A stretch of DNA of 64,000 bases from an uncultured Saprospirales bacterium (GCA_937926355.1 CALAZP010000278.1:6379-70378), one strand, 5' to 3'. Shown: positions 9,737 through 18,075, numbered from the stretch's first letter. Translations and numbers: made by a program. The notes: generated from the sequence alone by a model not told the origin.

Positions 9737-10759
9737 ATGTTTGATAAAAATCTATCCCCTGAGGAGATCCTTAGGGAAAAAGAAATTTCTGGTGGGATTG
9801 TTTATGACGATCCGAATGGTTTAAATTTGGATACTGAACTTCCAGATAAAGTTTATCCTGATGCTCCGCCGAAAAAAGATGTACCTAGTGAGCCCATATT
9901 AAAAGAGGAAGCACATAAACCCTTGGATCTGGGTTGGAAAAACTTACCTGTGGGTATGCTCCCTTCTCAGGGCCTTTTTTATCCTGATGGAACTAGAATA
10001 GCAATAAGGCCAGCTGAGGTAAAAGAAATTAGACAATTCTCTACTATCGACGAGGACGATATGCTCGACATTGACGACAAACTTAATTTTGTTTTGGATT
10101 CTTGCTGTCGTATAAAATTTGACGATAATGGGGTTGTCTCATATAAAGATCTGAAACAAGAGGATAGATTCTTTATTATTATGGCCATTAGGGATCTTAC
10201 CTTTGTAAAGGGAGAGAATAGAATAATTGTTAATCCCGAAGGAGGCTGTACAACCAAGGGGTGTAGTGGTATGGAAGGAATTGAGCTTAGAACCGGAGTT
10301 TTAAGCAACTATGAGATCAACGAAAATCTTAAAAAATACTACTCTCATACTGAGAGGTGCTTTGTATTCCCAATAAGGAGAATAGGTAAAACTATCAAAA
10401 TGACCCCTCCTTCAATAGGTGTTACTAAAGCAATTTCTTCTTTTGTAAGGGAGGCTGTTAAAAGAGGTGATGAAGTCGACGAAAGTTTTATTAAAATTGC
10501 CCCTTTTTATCTGAGTGAATGGAGAGGATTGGATTACTTTAAAATAAAAGAGTCGATGGTCTCCTCAGCTGAAGAATGGACTAAAGAGGAATTTTCAGCC
10601 TACTTTGAATTGGCTGAAAGGATTAAAATAGGTACTAAACTTAAAATTAGAGTCAAGTGTGATTCGTGCGGTGATGGGGAGGTCACCGCCCCAATTTACT
10701 TTCCCTCCGGGTTCAGATCTCTTTTCGTTATTTCAGATATCTTTAGAGAATTATTTTGA
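9737..10759 (+). CDS. gp26-like baseplate/tail assembly protein, zero-frame product
   Basis: 340 residues. After an acidic, Pro-rich N-terminal tail (1-70) comes NLPVGMLPSQGLFYPDGTRI and a helical domain with LNFVLDSCCRIKF, the pattern of the T4 gp26 family of tail/baseplate assembly proteins. Cysteines at CTTKGC and a C-terminal CDSCG suggest a zinc-binding or rubredoxin-like knuckle near the end. The gene stops at TTT TGA C (10754-10760). Only a +1 slip there joins it to a 57-residue domain in the next frame, upstream of a tape-measure-like gene, as in G/GT tail assembly chaperones. See the separate entry and finding. Confidence 0.65.
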   Translation: MFDKNLSPEEILREKEISGGIVYDDPNGLNLDTELPDKVYPDAPPKKDVPSEPILKEEAHKPLDLGWKNLPVGMLPSQGLFYPDGTRIAIRPAEVKEIRQFSTIDEDDMLDIDDKLNFVLDSCCRIKFDDNGVVSYKDLKQEDRFFIIMAIRDLTFVKGENRIIVNPEGGCTTKGCSGMEGIELRTGVLSNYEINENLKKYYSHTERCFVFPIRRIGKTIKMTPPSIGVTKAISSFVREAVKRGDEVDESFIKIAPFYLSEWRGLDYFKIKESMVSSAEEWTKEEFSAYFELAERIKIGTKLKIRVKCDSCGDGEVTAPIYFPSGFRSLFVISDIFRELF

Positions 10760-10931
10760 CCTTAAATTCAGGCTGTGGAAAGAGCATGGGTTAGATCCAG
10801 CTTGGCTTGAATCCATTCCTTTTTACGAATATCAAATCTGGCTTGATAAATTGAACGATGCTGTAGAAAGGGAGAACAAGAAGAAACTCGAGGAAAGTGG
10901 ACAGACTGAGGTATTTAGCTTTAGTAAGTGA
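10674..10931 (+). CDS. overlapping +1-frame ORF, probable frameshift extension of the gp26-like protein
   Basis: The convincing protein part begins near 10758: DLKFRLWKEHGLDPAWL, IPFYEYQIWLDKLNDA, then a basic helix, 57 residues to TGA 10929-10931. Upstream codons of this frame overlap the CxxC region of the gp26-like gene and do not look protein-like. ATG 10674 (or GTG 10659) is therefore only a formal start without a visible ribosome site. The two frames meet at TTA TTT TGA C. A +1 slip of the tRNA on TTT re-pairs perfectly with TTT and skips the UGA, as in bacterial prfB. I infer a tail assembly chaperone made in short and long forms. Confidence 0.6.
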   Translation: MGRSPPQFTFPPGSDLFSLFQISLENYFDLKFRLWKEHGLDPAWLESIPFYEYQIWLDKLNDAVERENKKKLEESGQTEVFSFSK

Positions 10932-10945
10932 TTACCACATTAGAA

Positions 10946-10954
10946 GATATATAG
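10946..10954 (+). promoter_or_regulatory. late promoter of tape-measure-like gene
   Basis: GATATATAG, 30 bases before GTG 10976. The same spacing is seen at other late genes. A transcript from it would begin after the in-frame TTG at 10955, which decides the start of the next gene. Confidence 0.6.
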
Positions 10955-10975
10955 TTGGAAATAAAAACCCTTTTT

Positions 10976-12505
10976 GTGGCTGATTCCGACAAAATTCTCA
11001 AGGAACTAAGTAACTTAAGTAGCAACTTTGATTTACTTTACAAAGAGCTTAAAGAGTCTACAAGATCTAATATTGAATCCTCGGATCAAGTAAGGGATCT
11101 TGTTTCTCAGATTAAGGATGGTAATCTTCCGGATGGTGAGGACCTAAAAGGTATATTTGAGGGCTTCACTAAATCTTTTTCTAAAAGTCTCACGGAACAA
11201 AATAGCCAACTCCTTAATGGATTAACGGATAAGATTTCACAGTCTTTTACTGGCTCTGTCTCCGATTTTCTCGGTAACGTTCCACAACAAATAGCACAGG
11301 TAAAATCTGGAGAAATGCCAGATTTTAATTCCCTACTTGGAGGAGATACTATAAAGGGTATTGTATCGAATGCAGCTTCCATGATACCAGGCTTAGCTGA
11401 AGGCGGGACTATAGAAAGCAATGGCATAGCTGTAGTTGGCGAAAAAGGGCCTGAGCTTGTTGAGCTCAAATCTGGGGACAAAGTAAAAACTAAAGAAGAG
11501 CAACTGATGGAGATGATGCTTCTGGAGGAAAGGGAAAAAAATGAAAAACTAGGAAGAATTAGAAGTTCTGGTTCTAACGAAAGAGAAACAACTGAAACTG
11601 GAAAAATAGGAAATGTCGGAAGAGCTGGCTCTATAGAGGAAGGAATAGTAGAAAATGGAAAGATGGAAAATCTCAGAAGATTCTTACCTACTGAAGAGGA
11701 GATAGAAGCTTACCGTAAAATGCTGCTAGAAAGTGACCCAGAGTTTTATTCGGACCCTGATGAATTGCAGGAAGAGCTAAATTATTTTAGATCCCCAGAA
11801 GGATATGAATTAGAAACTAGGGAAACGATGACCCTAGAAGATATAAATAAGCTTAATAGTCCGGTTACCCGTGAAGGAATGGATAACGCGGAGGGAAATT
11901 TTAAATCCTCCATTCCTGAAATTTTTGGAGAGCTACCAAATCTTACCAATTTCATAAATCCCCTACTAAAAGAAAATTCGGAATTTACATTACCAAAAGA
12001 AGCATCAACCATTTCTACCCCAGATAGGATTGAAGATTCTGTTGGGGATGAGGGTAGCTCAAAATTAAAGGATCTATTTGGGAGAGCAAAAGAGATGGCC
12101 CAGGAAAAGTTAAAAGAAGCTCAATCAAAAGTTACCTCTTCGGTTTCTACTAGCGTTTCTGAACTTAAAGAAAAGGTTCCCTCTTTACAGTCTAAAAATT
12201 CTGCCGAAGAAATAAGATCTCAAGTGGAAGAAAGGGTTTCTGAGATTAAGGAATCGATGAGTAAAGCTTCTGGTGGAAATTCTCCGGAAGCATCTAACAC
12301 ACCTTCAAAAAATACTGTTGGTAATTCTTCAACAAGGAAAAAAGATGTCCAATCTAGTATCAATACAAATAGTGCAGGTAATGGTCTATCCTCAGAGGAC
12401 GTTAAAGAAATGAAATCCCTTCTTGCTGCAATATATCAAACCCTCAGGGGACCTTTAACAATTGCGAACGATGTGCCCTTTAGGCCCAATTCCAATAATT
12501 TCTAA
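10976..12505 (+). CDS. tape-measure-like tail protein
   Basis: About 509 residues from GTG 10976, preferred over TTG 10955, which abuts the promoter box. The N-terminal half is helical with LSNLSSNFDLLYKELKE. Near residue 150 is GLAEGGTIESNG followed by VGEKGPELVELKSGDKV, the GG...VGExGPElv...G motif common near the C-terminus of tape measure proteins. The rest is low-complexity, charged and predicted coiled coil (AKEMAQEKLKEAQSKV). For a phage with a contractile tail the protein is short, so it may be a tape measure, a partial one, or another tail-interior protein. Position after the presumed G/GT chaperone supports a tail role. Confidence 0.5.
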   Translation: MADSDKILKELSNLSSNFDLLYKELKESTRSNIESSDQVRDLVSQIKDGNLPDGEDLKGIFEGFTKSFSKSLTEQNSQLLNGLTDKISQSFTGSVSDFLGNVPQQIAQVKSGEMPDFNSLLGGDTIKGIVSNAASMIPGLAEGGTIESNGIAVVGEKGPELVELKSGDKVKTKEEQLMEMMLLEEREKNEKLGRIRSSGSNERETTETGKIGNVGRAGSIEEGIVENGKMENLRRFLPTEEEIEAYRKMLLESDPEFYSDPDELQEELNYFRSPEGYELETRETMTLEDINKLNSPVTREGMDNAEGNFKSSIPEIFGELPNLTNFINPLLKENSEFTLPKEASTISTPDRIEDSVGDEGSSKLKDLFGRAKEMAQEKLKEAQSKVTSSVSTSVSELKEKVPSLQSKNSAEEIRSQVEERVSEIKESMSKASGGNSPEASNTPSKNTVGNSSTRKKDVQSSINTNSAGNGLSSEDVKEMKSLLAAIYQTLRGPLTIANDVPFRPNSNNF

Positions 12506-12548
12506 TAATTGTTTATAACTTTCATTTTTTCCAAACGGGAGAAAATCT

Positions 12549-12556
12549 TATATTTG
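12549..12556 (+). promoter_or_regulatory. possible host-type (Bacteroidota -7) early promoter
   Basis: TATATTTG fits the TAnnTTTG -7 element of Bacteroidota sigma-A promoters, within CTTATATTTGT, 42 bases before ATG 12591. A T-rich run lies about 20 bases upstream where the -33 element would be. No late box is present here. Confidence 0.4.
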
Positions 12557-12590
12557 TTTCACAACTACTTTTTTTTAAACCGAACCGTCC

Positions 12591-13148
12591 ATGGAGGAAA
12601 CATTTATCGATTCTGAAATTTTTTTTTCTAGTGAATCTTTAGCTCAGGGTGATTTTTGGATAGCCAATCCCCCACTTAATAAAGTTGCAACCTCAACAAA
12701 TAATTTTGATGGAATAAGCGAAACCTTTTATTCCTTGAAGAATAGGAAGATGGACAGGGTCTATCTAGAAATGGCAAAGGTGTGGGCAACAAATTCTTAC
12801 TGTGAGCGAATGAAGGTAGGAAGCTTAATAGTTAAGGATAAGTCTATCATCTCGGACGGATATAACGGATCCCCAACTGGATTTCCTAATATCTGCGAGG
12901 ATGCCTCACACGTTACTCTTCCCCACGTTCTGCATGCGGAAGCTAACGCGATTACTAAATTGGCCAAGAGTACCCAAAGTTCAGATGGAGCTACACTTTA
13001 TGTTACAGTTTCTCCGTGCTTTGAATGCTCAAAATTAATAATCCAGAGCGGGATAAAAAGACTGGTGTTCAAGGAGTTATATAGAAAACTTGAATCGCTT
13101 AAATTTTTGTTCGACGCAGGAATTGAGATTGTCAGGTTTAATAAATAG
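12591..13148 (+). CDS. deoxycytidylate deaminase
   Basis: Converts dCMP to dUMP, feeding dTMP synthesis. The zinc motifs are HAEAN (His115, Glu117) and PCFEC (Cys143, Cys146). Upstream KVGSLIVKDKSIISDGYNGSP matches the dCMP deaminase family substrate region. The 185-residue reading starts at ATG 12591. The first 53 residues are not needed by the fold, so ATG 12750 (MDRVYLEMAKVW) is an alternative start, giving 132 residues. A host-type promoter box precedes it, consistent with early expression. Confidence 0.9.
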   Translation: MEETFIDSEIFFSSESLAQGDFWIANPPLNKVATSTNNFDGISETFYSLKNRKMDRVYLEMAKVWATNSYCERMKVGSLIVKDKSIISDGYNGSPTGFPNICEDASHVTLPHVLHAEANAITKLAKSTQSSDGATLYVTVSPCFECSKLIIQSGIKRLVFKELYRKLESLKFLFDAGIEIVRFNK

Positions 13149-13178
13149 GGGCTAAAAGGAATTTACTAGGGGGAATAA

Positions 13179-13796
13179 ATGGCAAAAGAAAAAAACATAC
13201 AGGTCCTAGCTGAGAGCTTTATACAGACTAGGGGTGAGAGGGAATTTAAGTCTCTCTATGAAAGAGTAAAACCGGGTATACTTAATCACTGTTACGGAAT
13301 TCTTAAGGACTTCGAATTAGCTGAGGATGCATTTTTAAATGCTATGTCTAAAGTATGGCAGAAAATCGATCAGTATGATAGCGACAGAGGTAATTTCTCA
13401 ACTTGGTGCTATAATATCGCTAGAAATGAATCCTTGCTTCTGTTAAAAAGTAGAAAGCGTTACATTTCACAAACTTCTGAAGAGATGGAATACACCTCAG
13501 CAAAGGCGGAGGAAAAAAATCCATCTTATGATATTGAGGAAGATCCTCTTTGGGATTTCTTATGTGGTGGAAGTGACATGGATGACGTATACGAACAAGT
13601 TATCGATGAGATTAAGGAACTTCCAGAGATCTACCGAGATATAATGATTGATCGAGAAATTAATGGAATGAAATACAAAGATATCGCGGACAAGTACAAT
13701 ATTAAAAAGAGGTCTATTGCTACCAGAATACGTAGGGCCAGAACCAAAATTCGTAAGAAAATGGAAGATGCAATGGGAAAATCTGATTTCAAGTGA
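13179..13796 (+). CDS. ECF-like sigma factor
   Basis: 205 residues with two sigma-70 domains. Region 2 (about 25-95) includes ILKDFELAEDAFLNAMSKVWQ and GNFSTWCYNIARNE. Region 4 (about 145-200) includes LPEIYRDIMIDREINGMKYKDIADKYNIKKRSIATRIRRARTK as an HTH. An AGGGGG stretch lies 7 bases before ATG 13179, an unusually clear ribosome site for this window. It presumably directs RNA polymerase to a phage promoter class. A second, gp55-type factor is encoded at 21073, so two promoter classes may be served by different factors. Confidence 0.8.
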   Translation: MAKEKNIQVLAESFIQTRGEREFKSLYERVKPGILNHCYGILKDFELAEDAFLNAMSKVWQKIDQYDSDRGNFSTWCYNIARNESLLLLKSRKRYISQTSEEMEYTSAKAEEKNPSYDIEEDPLWDFLCGGSDMDDVYEQVIDEIKELPEIYRDIMIDREINGMKYKDIADKYNIKKRSIATRIRRARTKIRKKMEDAMGKSDFK

Positions 13797-14257
13797 TGTG
13801 GAATATATTAGCAATATTTAGAATTTTCAAAGTCCTGAAGGAGCTTAGGATCTATTCGCAGTATAGATCTACCGTTAAAGAAGAAAGCATGAACTCCCCA
13901 TTCTGGACAAGACTCAGACTTAGGTACGATTGGCTTAGGAGGATCTATACCGTGGTTAATTTACCGCCAGAGGTTACAATGTCTCGAGAGTTTCCTGTAG
14001 ATGCTAGACCTGCATACGTTTTTGAAGAACTTAAAGGAGTAAACGACTATCTCACTAAATTGAATCTTCAGGAGATCATTACTCCAGTTCTTAAGCCATT
14101 ACCAGAAGCAAACGGTGATTCTTATTTGGTAGTCTATTATTTCTTTTTCCGTTATCTCTCCTGGATATGGATATTCAGGTTTCTATTAGAGGTTGTAGGA
14201 ATCACATTACTAGTTGTTAATTGGAATTTTTTGATAAGTTATTTTGGATTTGGTTAA
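13796..14257 (+). CDS. membrane-associated protein of unknown function
   Basis: 153 residues. ATG 13796 overlaps the sigma factor stop by one base (TGATG), implying coupled translation. The N-terminus is a short hydrophobic or amphipathic helix (ILAIFRIFKVLKEL). The C-terminal 40 residues form one or two membrane segments rich in Phe/Trp/Val (YFFFRYLSWIWIFRFLLEVV, then ITLLVVNWNFLISYFGFG). The middle is soluble. I do not recognise a family. Confidence 0.6.
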   Translation: MWNILAIFRIFKVLKELRIYSQYRSTVKEESMNSPFWTRLRLRYDWLRRIYTVVNLPPEVTMSREFPVDARPAYVFEELKGVNDYLTKLNLQEIITPVLKPLPEANGDSYLVVYYFFFRYLSWIWIFRFLLEVVGITLLVVNWNFLISYFGFG

Positions 14258-15056
14258 TATAGAGAAGGTAAAGGAAGATTATCAGAGGAAGTTAGACATA
14301 TTCAAGGATCCCAAGTTTATATTCAACGAGTCAGCCCACACGTACCATTTCGAGGGTATCAAATATGATTCTGTAACCACATTTCTTAAGAAGTTTAAAG
14401 TTCCTTTCGACCGTGAATACTGGGCAAATAGGAAAGCTCAGGAAAGAGGCGTAGATGTTTCTGTTGTGAAAGAAGAGTGGCAACAAAAGGCAAATGTTGC
14501 TAACGTCTTAGGTACTGCAGTGCATAAATGGATAGAGGATTTTTGGACTGGGTTGAACCCAGAAATACCGGAAGATCCTGAAGTCCGTAGTAGGGTGGAA
14601 AAATTTTTAACCCTGAAGGATGAAAGGTTTCAGGATCTTGTTCCGTTAGAATCCGAGCTCAAGGTGTTCTCTAAAAAATGGAGATTAGCGGGAACTGTGG
14701 ATCAACCCTTTCTCATGTGGGACAAAAAGGAAAATAAGCTTTTGTTCCTGATTGGGGATTGGAAGACTAATAAGGAATTTAAGGACGATAAGCACCCAAA
14801 TGGTAGATTCAAAAAGCTTTTACACCCTTTTGCTGATCTTTACGAAAATTCACATAATGAGTATTCTATACAGATAAGCCTATATCGTTTAATAATAGAG
14901 GAGGAAACGGGTCTAGAAACGCACGGTGGATTCCTTTGCCATATTGGACCTCAAGATAAGCCCAAATTATATCCAGTAAAAGATCTTCGAGAAAGACTTA
15001 AGATATATTTACAACACAACAGAGAAGAATTTGATGTTTTTGACATCTCTGAATGA
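14244..15056 (+). CDS. PD-(D/E)XK nuclease, RecB/Cas4-like
   Basis: 270 residues from TTG 14244, overlapping the previous gene by 14 bases. No in-frame ATG precedes the conserved part. The motif order is that of PD-(D/E)XK exonucleases: GTAVHKWIEDFW (motif with His), LESELKVF (Glu), RLAGTVD (Asp), LIGDWKTNK (D-x-K core) and QISLYRLIIEEE (Gln/Tyr motif). The family includes RecB-type and Cas4-type nucleases acting on DNA ends in recombination, repair or host DNA breakdown. There is no Cys cluster, so no iron-sulfur centre is expected. Confidence 0.75.
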   Translation: MDLVNIEKVKEDYQRKLDIFKDPKFIFNESAHTYHFEGIKYDSVTTFLKKFKVPFDREYWANRKAQERGVDVSVVKEEWQQKANVANVLGTAVHKWIEDFWTGLNPEIPEDPEVRSRVEKFLTLKDERFQDLVPLESELKVFSKKWRLAGTVDQPFLMWDKKENKLLFLIGDWKTNKEFKDDKHPNGRFKKLLHPFADLYENSHNEYSIQISLYRLIIEEETGLETHGGFLCHIGPQDKPKLYPVKDLRERLKIYLQHNREEFDVFDISE

Positions 15057-15097
15057 AACAATACTGTTTAAATTACTAAAAAATAAAAAGAAAGTAA

Positions 15098-15619
15098 ATG
15101 GCAAAGCCAAAAAAACAAACCCAATCAAAAGTCGTAGAATTGGATGCTAGTCAAGTTGCAGACAACCTCAGTGAAGAAGCTCTTTCTAGATTAAATGAAG
15201 AGAGAATCAAAGCTGCTGAAGAAAATCTAGAAAACGCAAAGAAAAGGGTTTCTACTAAAGTATACGCGGTTCAATTTGAATCAATGGCCCATATTGACAT
15301 GTTTATCGATTTTATGAACAATGATGCTGAGTGGAAAGAAAAAGAATCCCTTGGTGTTATTGAGATTTGTAAAGTTCTTGATAAGCTAAAGTCGGATGGT
15401 ATCAAGAATAATATACTTTACCTCCAGGCTTTACCTTTGGAAGCAAGCCACTACTTTATTTCCAAGCAAAGTGGGAAGGGACTTAAGGAAGCAAAAGCTT
15501 TTATCTCATTGTTAAAACCTTTTGAACAGGGTCTAGAGTCTGCTAAAGCGGATGCACAAGAGATTCAGGATTTAGAAAAAGAACTCGCTGCAGCTCAGCA
15601 AGGCATTGAATTAGCCTAA
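15098..15619 (+). CDS. hypothetical protein, coiled-coil ends
   Basis: 173 residues that I do not recognise. A Lys/Gln-rich start (MAKPKKQTQSK) is followed by a charged helix (LNEERIKAAEENLENAKKR), a compact mixed domain (VYAVQFESMAHIDMFIDF to ASHYFISKQSG) and a C-terminal Glu/Ala helix. The leader is A-rich (AAAAAATAAAAAGAAAGTAA). It closes a transcription unit ended by the hairpin at 15646. Confidence 0.6.
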   Translation: MAKPKKQTQSKVVELDASQVADNLSEEALSRLNEERIKAAEENLENAKKRVSTKVYAVQFESMAHIDMFIDFMNNDAEWKEKESLGVIEICKVLDKLKSDGIKNNILYLQALPLEASHYFISKQSGKGLKEAKAFISLLKPFEQGLESAKADAQEIQDLEKELAAAQQGIELA

Positions 15620-15645
15620 GAGCACATACACAAAACCATACATTT

Positions 15646-15678
15646 AAATAGGCTCCAATCAGTTGGGGCCTATTTTTT
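15646..15678 (+). terminator. intrinsic terminator
   Basis: An 11-bp stem (AAATAGGCTCC pairing with GGGGCCTATTT, one wobble) with an 8-base loop, followed by a T run. It separates the 12.6-15.6 kb genes from the late promoter at 15700. Confidence 0.85.
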
Positions 15679-15699
15679 AGTGTATGTAGATTTGGTTTA

Positions 15700-15708
15700 G
15701 ATATATAG
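15700..15708 (+). promoter_or_regulatory. late promoter
   Basis: GATATATAG 32 bases before ATG 15732 and directly after a terminator, so it starts a new unit. Confidence 0.65.
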
Positions 15709-15731
15709 TAAAACTAAAATTGTAAACAATC

Positions 15732-16025
15732 ATGGTACAAAAGATTAAAGACAACTTCCAATTTATAGTATTGGGGTTCTTATTGTTGGTTTTTTTCAGA
15801 CAATGCGGGGTAAATAGGGATATCGATCGCATTGAAAAGGAGCTTAAAAGCTCTAATGCCGAGCTAAACGTAAAACTTGACTCCATTAACACCCTTTCAA
15901 AGGCCGAGATTAGACATGAAATGAATCAAGTCATGTTTCAATTCTTAATTTATGAGGATGATTTCGATAAGAAAAGAATATCTCTTTCAGAGATCAAAAA
16001 TAAAATAGAAGCAAGTGAGGACTAA
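15732..16025 (+). CDS. small single-pass membrane protein
   Basis: 97 residues: a short cytoplasmic start (MVQKIKDNF), one membrane segment (QFIVLGFLLLVFF, about 10-22) and then a charged coiled coil (RIEKELKSSNAELNVKLDSI). The topology resembles an inner-membrane spanin or a phage membrane anchor, but I see no lipobox partner next to it, so a lysis role is speculative. First gene of a late unit. Confidence 0.6.
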   Translation: MVQKIKDNFQFIVLGFLLLVFFRQCGVNRDIDRIEKELKSSNAELNVKLDSINTLSKAEIRHEMNQVMFQFLIYEDDFDKKRISLSEIKNKIEASED

Positions 16026-16794
16026 ATCAAAGTTGGTAAACGGTTTTATCATCGGCACCTTTGTCTCCCTGTATTTAATGGTGTCTGTGATTTCAACTAT
16101 TCACGTAATTGATTTCTTTAAGCTTTCCAATCCTACTTGGTTAGCTATATCCCTTGCAGTAGCTTTTGAAGTTGGTGCAGCAGCATCGCTGGCTTCGTTA
16201 ATAGCAATGGAAAAAATGAATAAATCCCTTGTGTGGTTTTTGTTTATTCTTCTAACTGCTATGCAAGCAATGGGAAATACTTATTACGCATTTGTAAACC
16301 TAGGGGACTACACATCTTGGTCCGAACTCTTCGGCCTAATAGAAGAGGAGGAAATATTCCAAAAGAGGGTTCTTTCCATAGTCTCTGGTGCTATCCTTCC
16401 GATTGTAGCATTAGGATTTATAAAGTCGCTTGTCGATTATATCAAGCCCGATGAAAATGATAGCAAAGGGAGTGAGGTTAAAGCTGATGAGCAAACAGCT
16501 GTTGACCAAGAGAAAGAAGAGGTTCAAGATCTAGACGATTCTGATGAATTACAAGATATCAGTGAACCCTTAAAATATGATGATACCTCGGATTTGGTTG
16601 AATTACCCGGGGGAGAGCTTGAATTGGAGGATAAGACCTCTGGTGACAGCGCAGAGGATGTTGAATCCAAGGAGGAAAAAAAACCAATTTCACAGGATAA
16701 CATTGAGATTGTAAATGTTAATTCAAACAAGAGCACTCTTAAAAAGGTTGATATGCCTATAGATCCTGATGTAAACCCAACTAGGCTTAAATAA
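16015..16794 (+). CDS. four-helix membrane protein with acidic cytoplasmic tail
   Basis: 259 residues from GTG 16015, overlapping the previous gene by 11 bases. The N-terminal half has four hydrophobic segments: GFIIGTFVSLYLMVSVIS, WLAISLAVAFEVGAAASLAS, LVWFLFILLTAMQAMG and VLSIVSGAILPIVALGFI. The C-terminal 110 residues are strongly acidic (Asp/Glu/Ser) and probably disordered. It is translated together with the two small structural-type genes that follow (TAATG junction). I do not recognise the family. Confidence 0.6.
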   Translation: MRTKSKLVNGFIIGTFVSLYLMVSVISTIHVIDFFKLSNPTWLAISLAVAFEVGAAASLASLIAMEKMNKSLVWFLFILLTAMQAMGNTYYAFVNLGDYTSWSELFGLIEEEEIFQKRVLSIVSGAILPIVALGFIKSLVDYIKPDENDSKGSEVKADEQTAVDQEKEEVQDLDDSDELQDISEPLKYDDTSDLVELPGGELELEDKTSGDSAEDVESKEEKKPISQDNIEIVNVNSNKSTLKKVDMPIDPDVNPTRLK

Positions 16795-17468
16795 TGAGCG
16801 AGAACATAGGAGATAGTTTTGAAATATTCGGTGGGGGATCAAGTAACGGCGGTACTGGGTCTGGACTTCCTTTTGGTTATGGCAATAGTAATTCTGCACT
16901 AACAACAGGCCAATCTGGACCCTGGAATACTGAGTATACTTTAATTGCAAACGATCCTGGATCTTTAAGGAGAGTAAACCTTACTTTCTCAAATTATAAT
17001 GATCCCCACGAGGTAAGAATATTTCAATCTTCCCTCAATGTAACTTACCAAGCAGAGATAGAGGAAAAATTGGACTTGTCTGAATACTTTCATCCCCTGC
17101 AATCTTTTTCAAGCTACCAAAAGCAAACCTTTGTTATCTCACCCGATTCTTCCATAAATCTGGACCCTGGTGATTTTGATACTACTTTAGGCGAGGTTAG
17201 CTTACTTATGGCAAGAGCTCATTACAATGCTGATGCAGTTGAGGACCAAAGACTTTTATACTGGCATTACAATTCCGGATATAGGAATATTATGTCTGAT
17301 ATGATGATGCTTACTGGTCAAGTAAAACCAGATGCATCTTGGAGAGGCTGGCAGACTTTACCTAATATAGACGAACAAGTCGGATATACTGGAGCAGCAA
17401 CTGGTGGGTTTGTTTTTTCAAACCCAACTGAATATCCAGTTAAACTTACAATATTAACTGCAAGCTAA
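16794..17468 (+). CDS. putative virion protein with C-terminal module shared with next gene
   Basis: 224 residues, ATG overlapping the previous stop by one base (TAATG). The N-terminus is Gly/Ser-rich (FGGGSSNGGTGSGLPFG). The C-terminal 60 residues, LLYWHYNSGYRNIMSDMMML and on to FVFSNPTEYPVKLTI, align with the end of the next protein (IFWTYRGNTYNIGEMMIL... ITFSNPHSDIDVKLEI). The role is unknown. It belongs to the late unit starting at 15700, so a structural or decoration protein is plausible. Confidence 0.55.
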   Translation: MSENIGDSFEIFGGGSSNGGTGSGLPFGYGNSNSALTTGQSGPWNTEYTLIANDPGSLRRVNLTFSNYNDPHEVRIFQSSLNVTYQAEIEEKLDLSEYFHPLQSFSSYQKQTFVISPDSSINLDPGDFDTTLGEVSLLMARAHYNADAVEDQRLLYWHYNSGYRNIMSDMMMLTGQVKPDASWRGWQTLPNIDEQVGYTGAATGGFVFSNPTEYPVKLTILTAS

Positions 17469-18013
17469 TGGCAACTAGACCTATAATATGTCCACCCCAA
17501 CCTATAGATGGATTTCTTTTTAGAAAAGATAAATTCGTCCTTGAAGAGGATTACAATATCACTAATTTTTTTGATTTTAGTGATTTCCAAGATGAGGTTA
17601 TATCTTATTCGAGATCAAAGGTAACTTTAAAGAGTGGTAAGAGCGTAAAAATTAGCCAAACTGATATAGGAGATGATAACGGATTTGTAAAGTGGGTAGC
17701 AGTTAAGGTAAAATACCCAGCCCCTAAGGATCCTATATTATATGGATCACAAACTCCGATTATACCCGGGGTTCCTACCCCAACCAATGGAACTCCTCAG
17801 GTTAAAAAATACATCTTTTGGACATATAGGGGAAATACCTATAATATAGGTGAAATGATGATTTTAACTGGCAGTAAACTAGGATCCACAGATTCTGAAA
17901 AAACTGGATGGAACCTTACTGAAGATTTCCTTCCGTATGAGGACGGTGGAATTACCTTTAGCAATCCTCATAGTGATATTGATGTAAAGCTTGAAATTAT
18001 AATCGCTAGATAA
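17468..18013 (+). CDS. putative virion protein, relative of preceding gene
   Basis: 181 residues, ATG overlapping the previous stop by one base. A beta-rich N-terminal part with a Pro-rich linker (PIIPGVPTPTNGTP) precedes the same C-terminal module as the upstream protein (GEMMILTGS ... GWNLTEDF ... GITFSNP). The pair suggests duplication of a small C-terminal domain fused to different N-termini. Confidence 0.55.
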   Translation: MATRPIICPPQPIDGFLFRKDKFVLEEDYNITNFFDFSDFQDEVISYSRSKVTLKSGKSVKISQTDIGDDNGFVKWVAVKVKYPAPKDPILYGSQTPIIPGVPTPTNGTPQVKKYIFWTYRGNTYNIGEMMILTGSKLGSTDSEKTGWNLTEDFLPYEDGGITFSNPHSDIDVKLEIIIAR

Positions 18014-18040
18014 TTTTTTCTAAAATTTTAATTTAGCTGG

Positions 18041-18049
18041 AATATATAA
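18041..18049 (+). promoter_or_regulatory. late promoter-like box, distal
   Basis: AATATATAA, 35 bases before a full box at 18076. The tandem arrangement echoes that before the tail sheath. Confidence 0.35.
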
Positions 18050-18075
18050 TGAAAAAGTTTCAATATCATAGGTGT

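Noticed and set aside
10955..10975. TTG 10955 as start of the tape-measure-like gene
   Set aside because: It abuts the promoter box and would lie before the expected transcription start. GTG 10976 has the common 30-base spacing.
15732..16025. Inner-membrane spanin
   Set aside because: Topology fits, but no outer-membrane lipoprotein partner with a lipobox or any endolysin/holin is nearby, so a lysis role is not supported.
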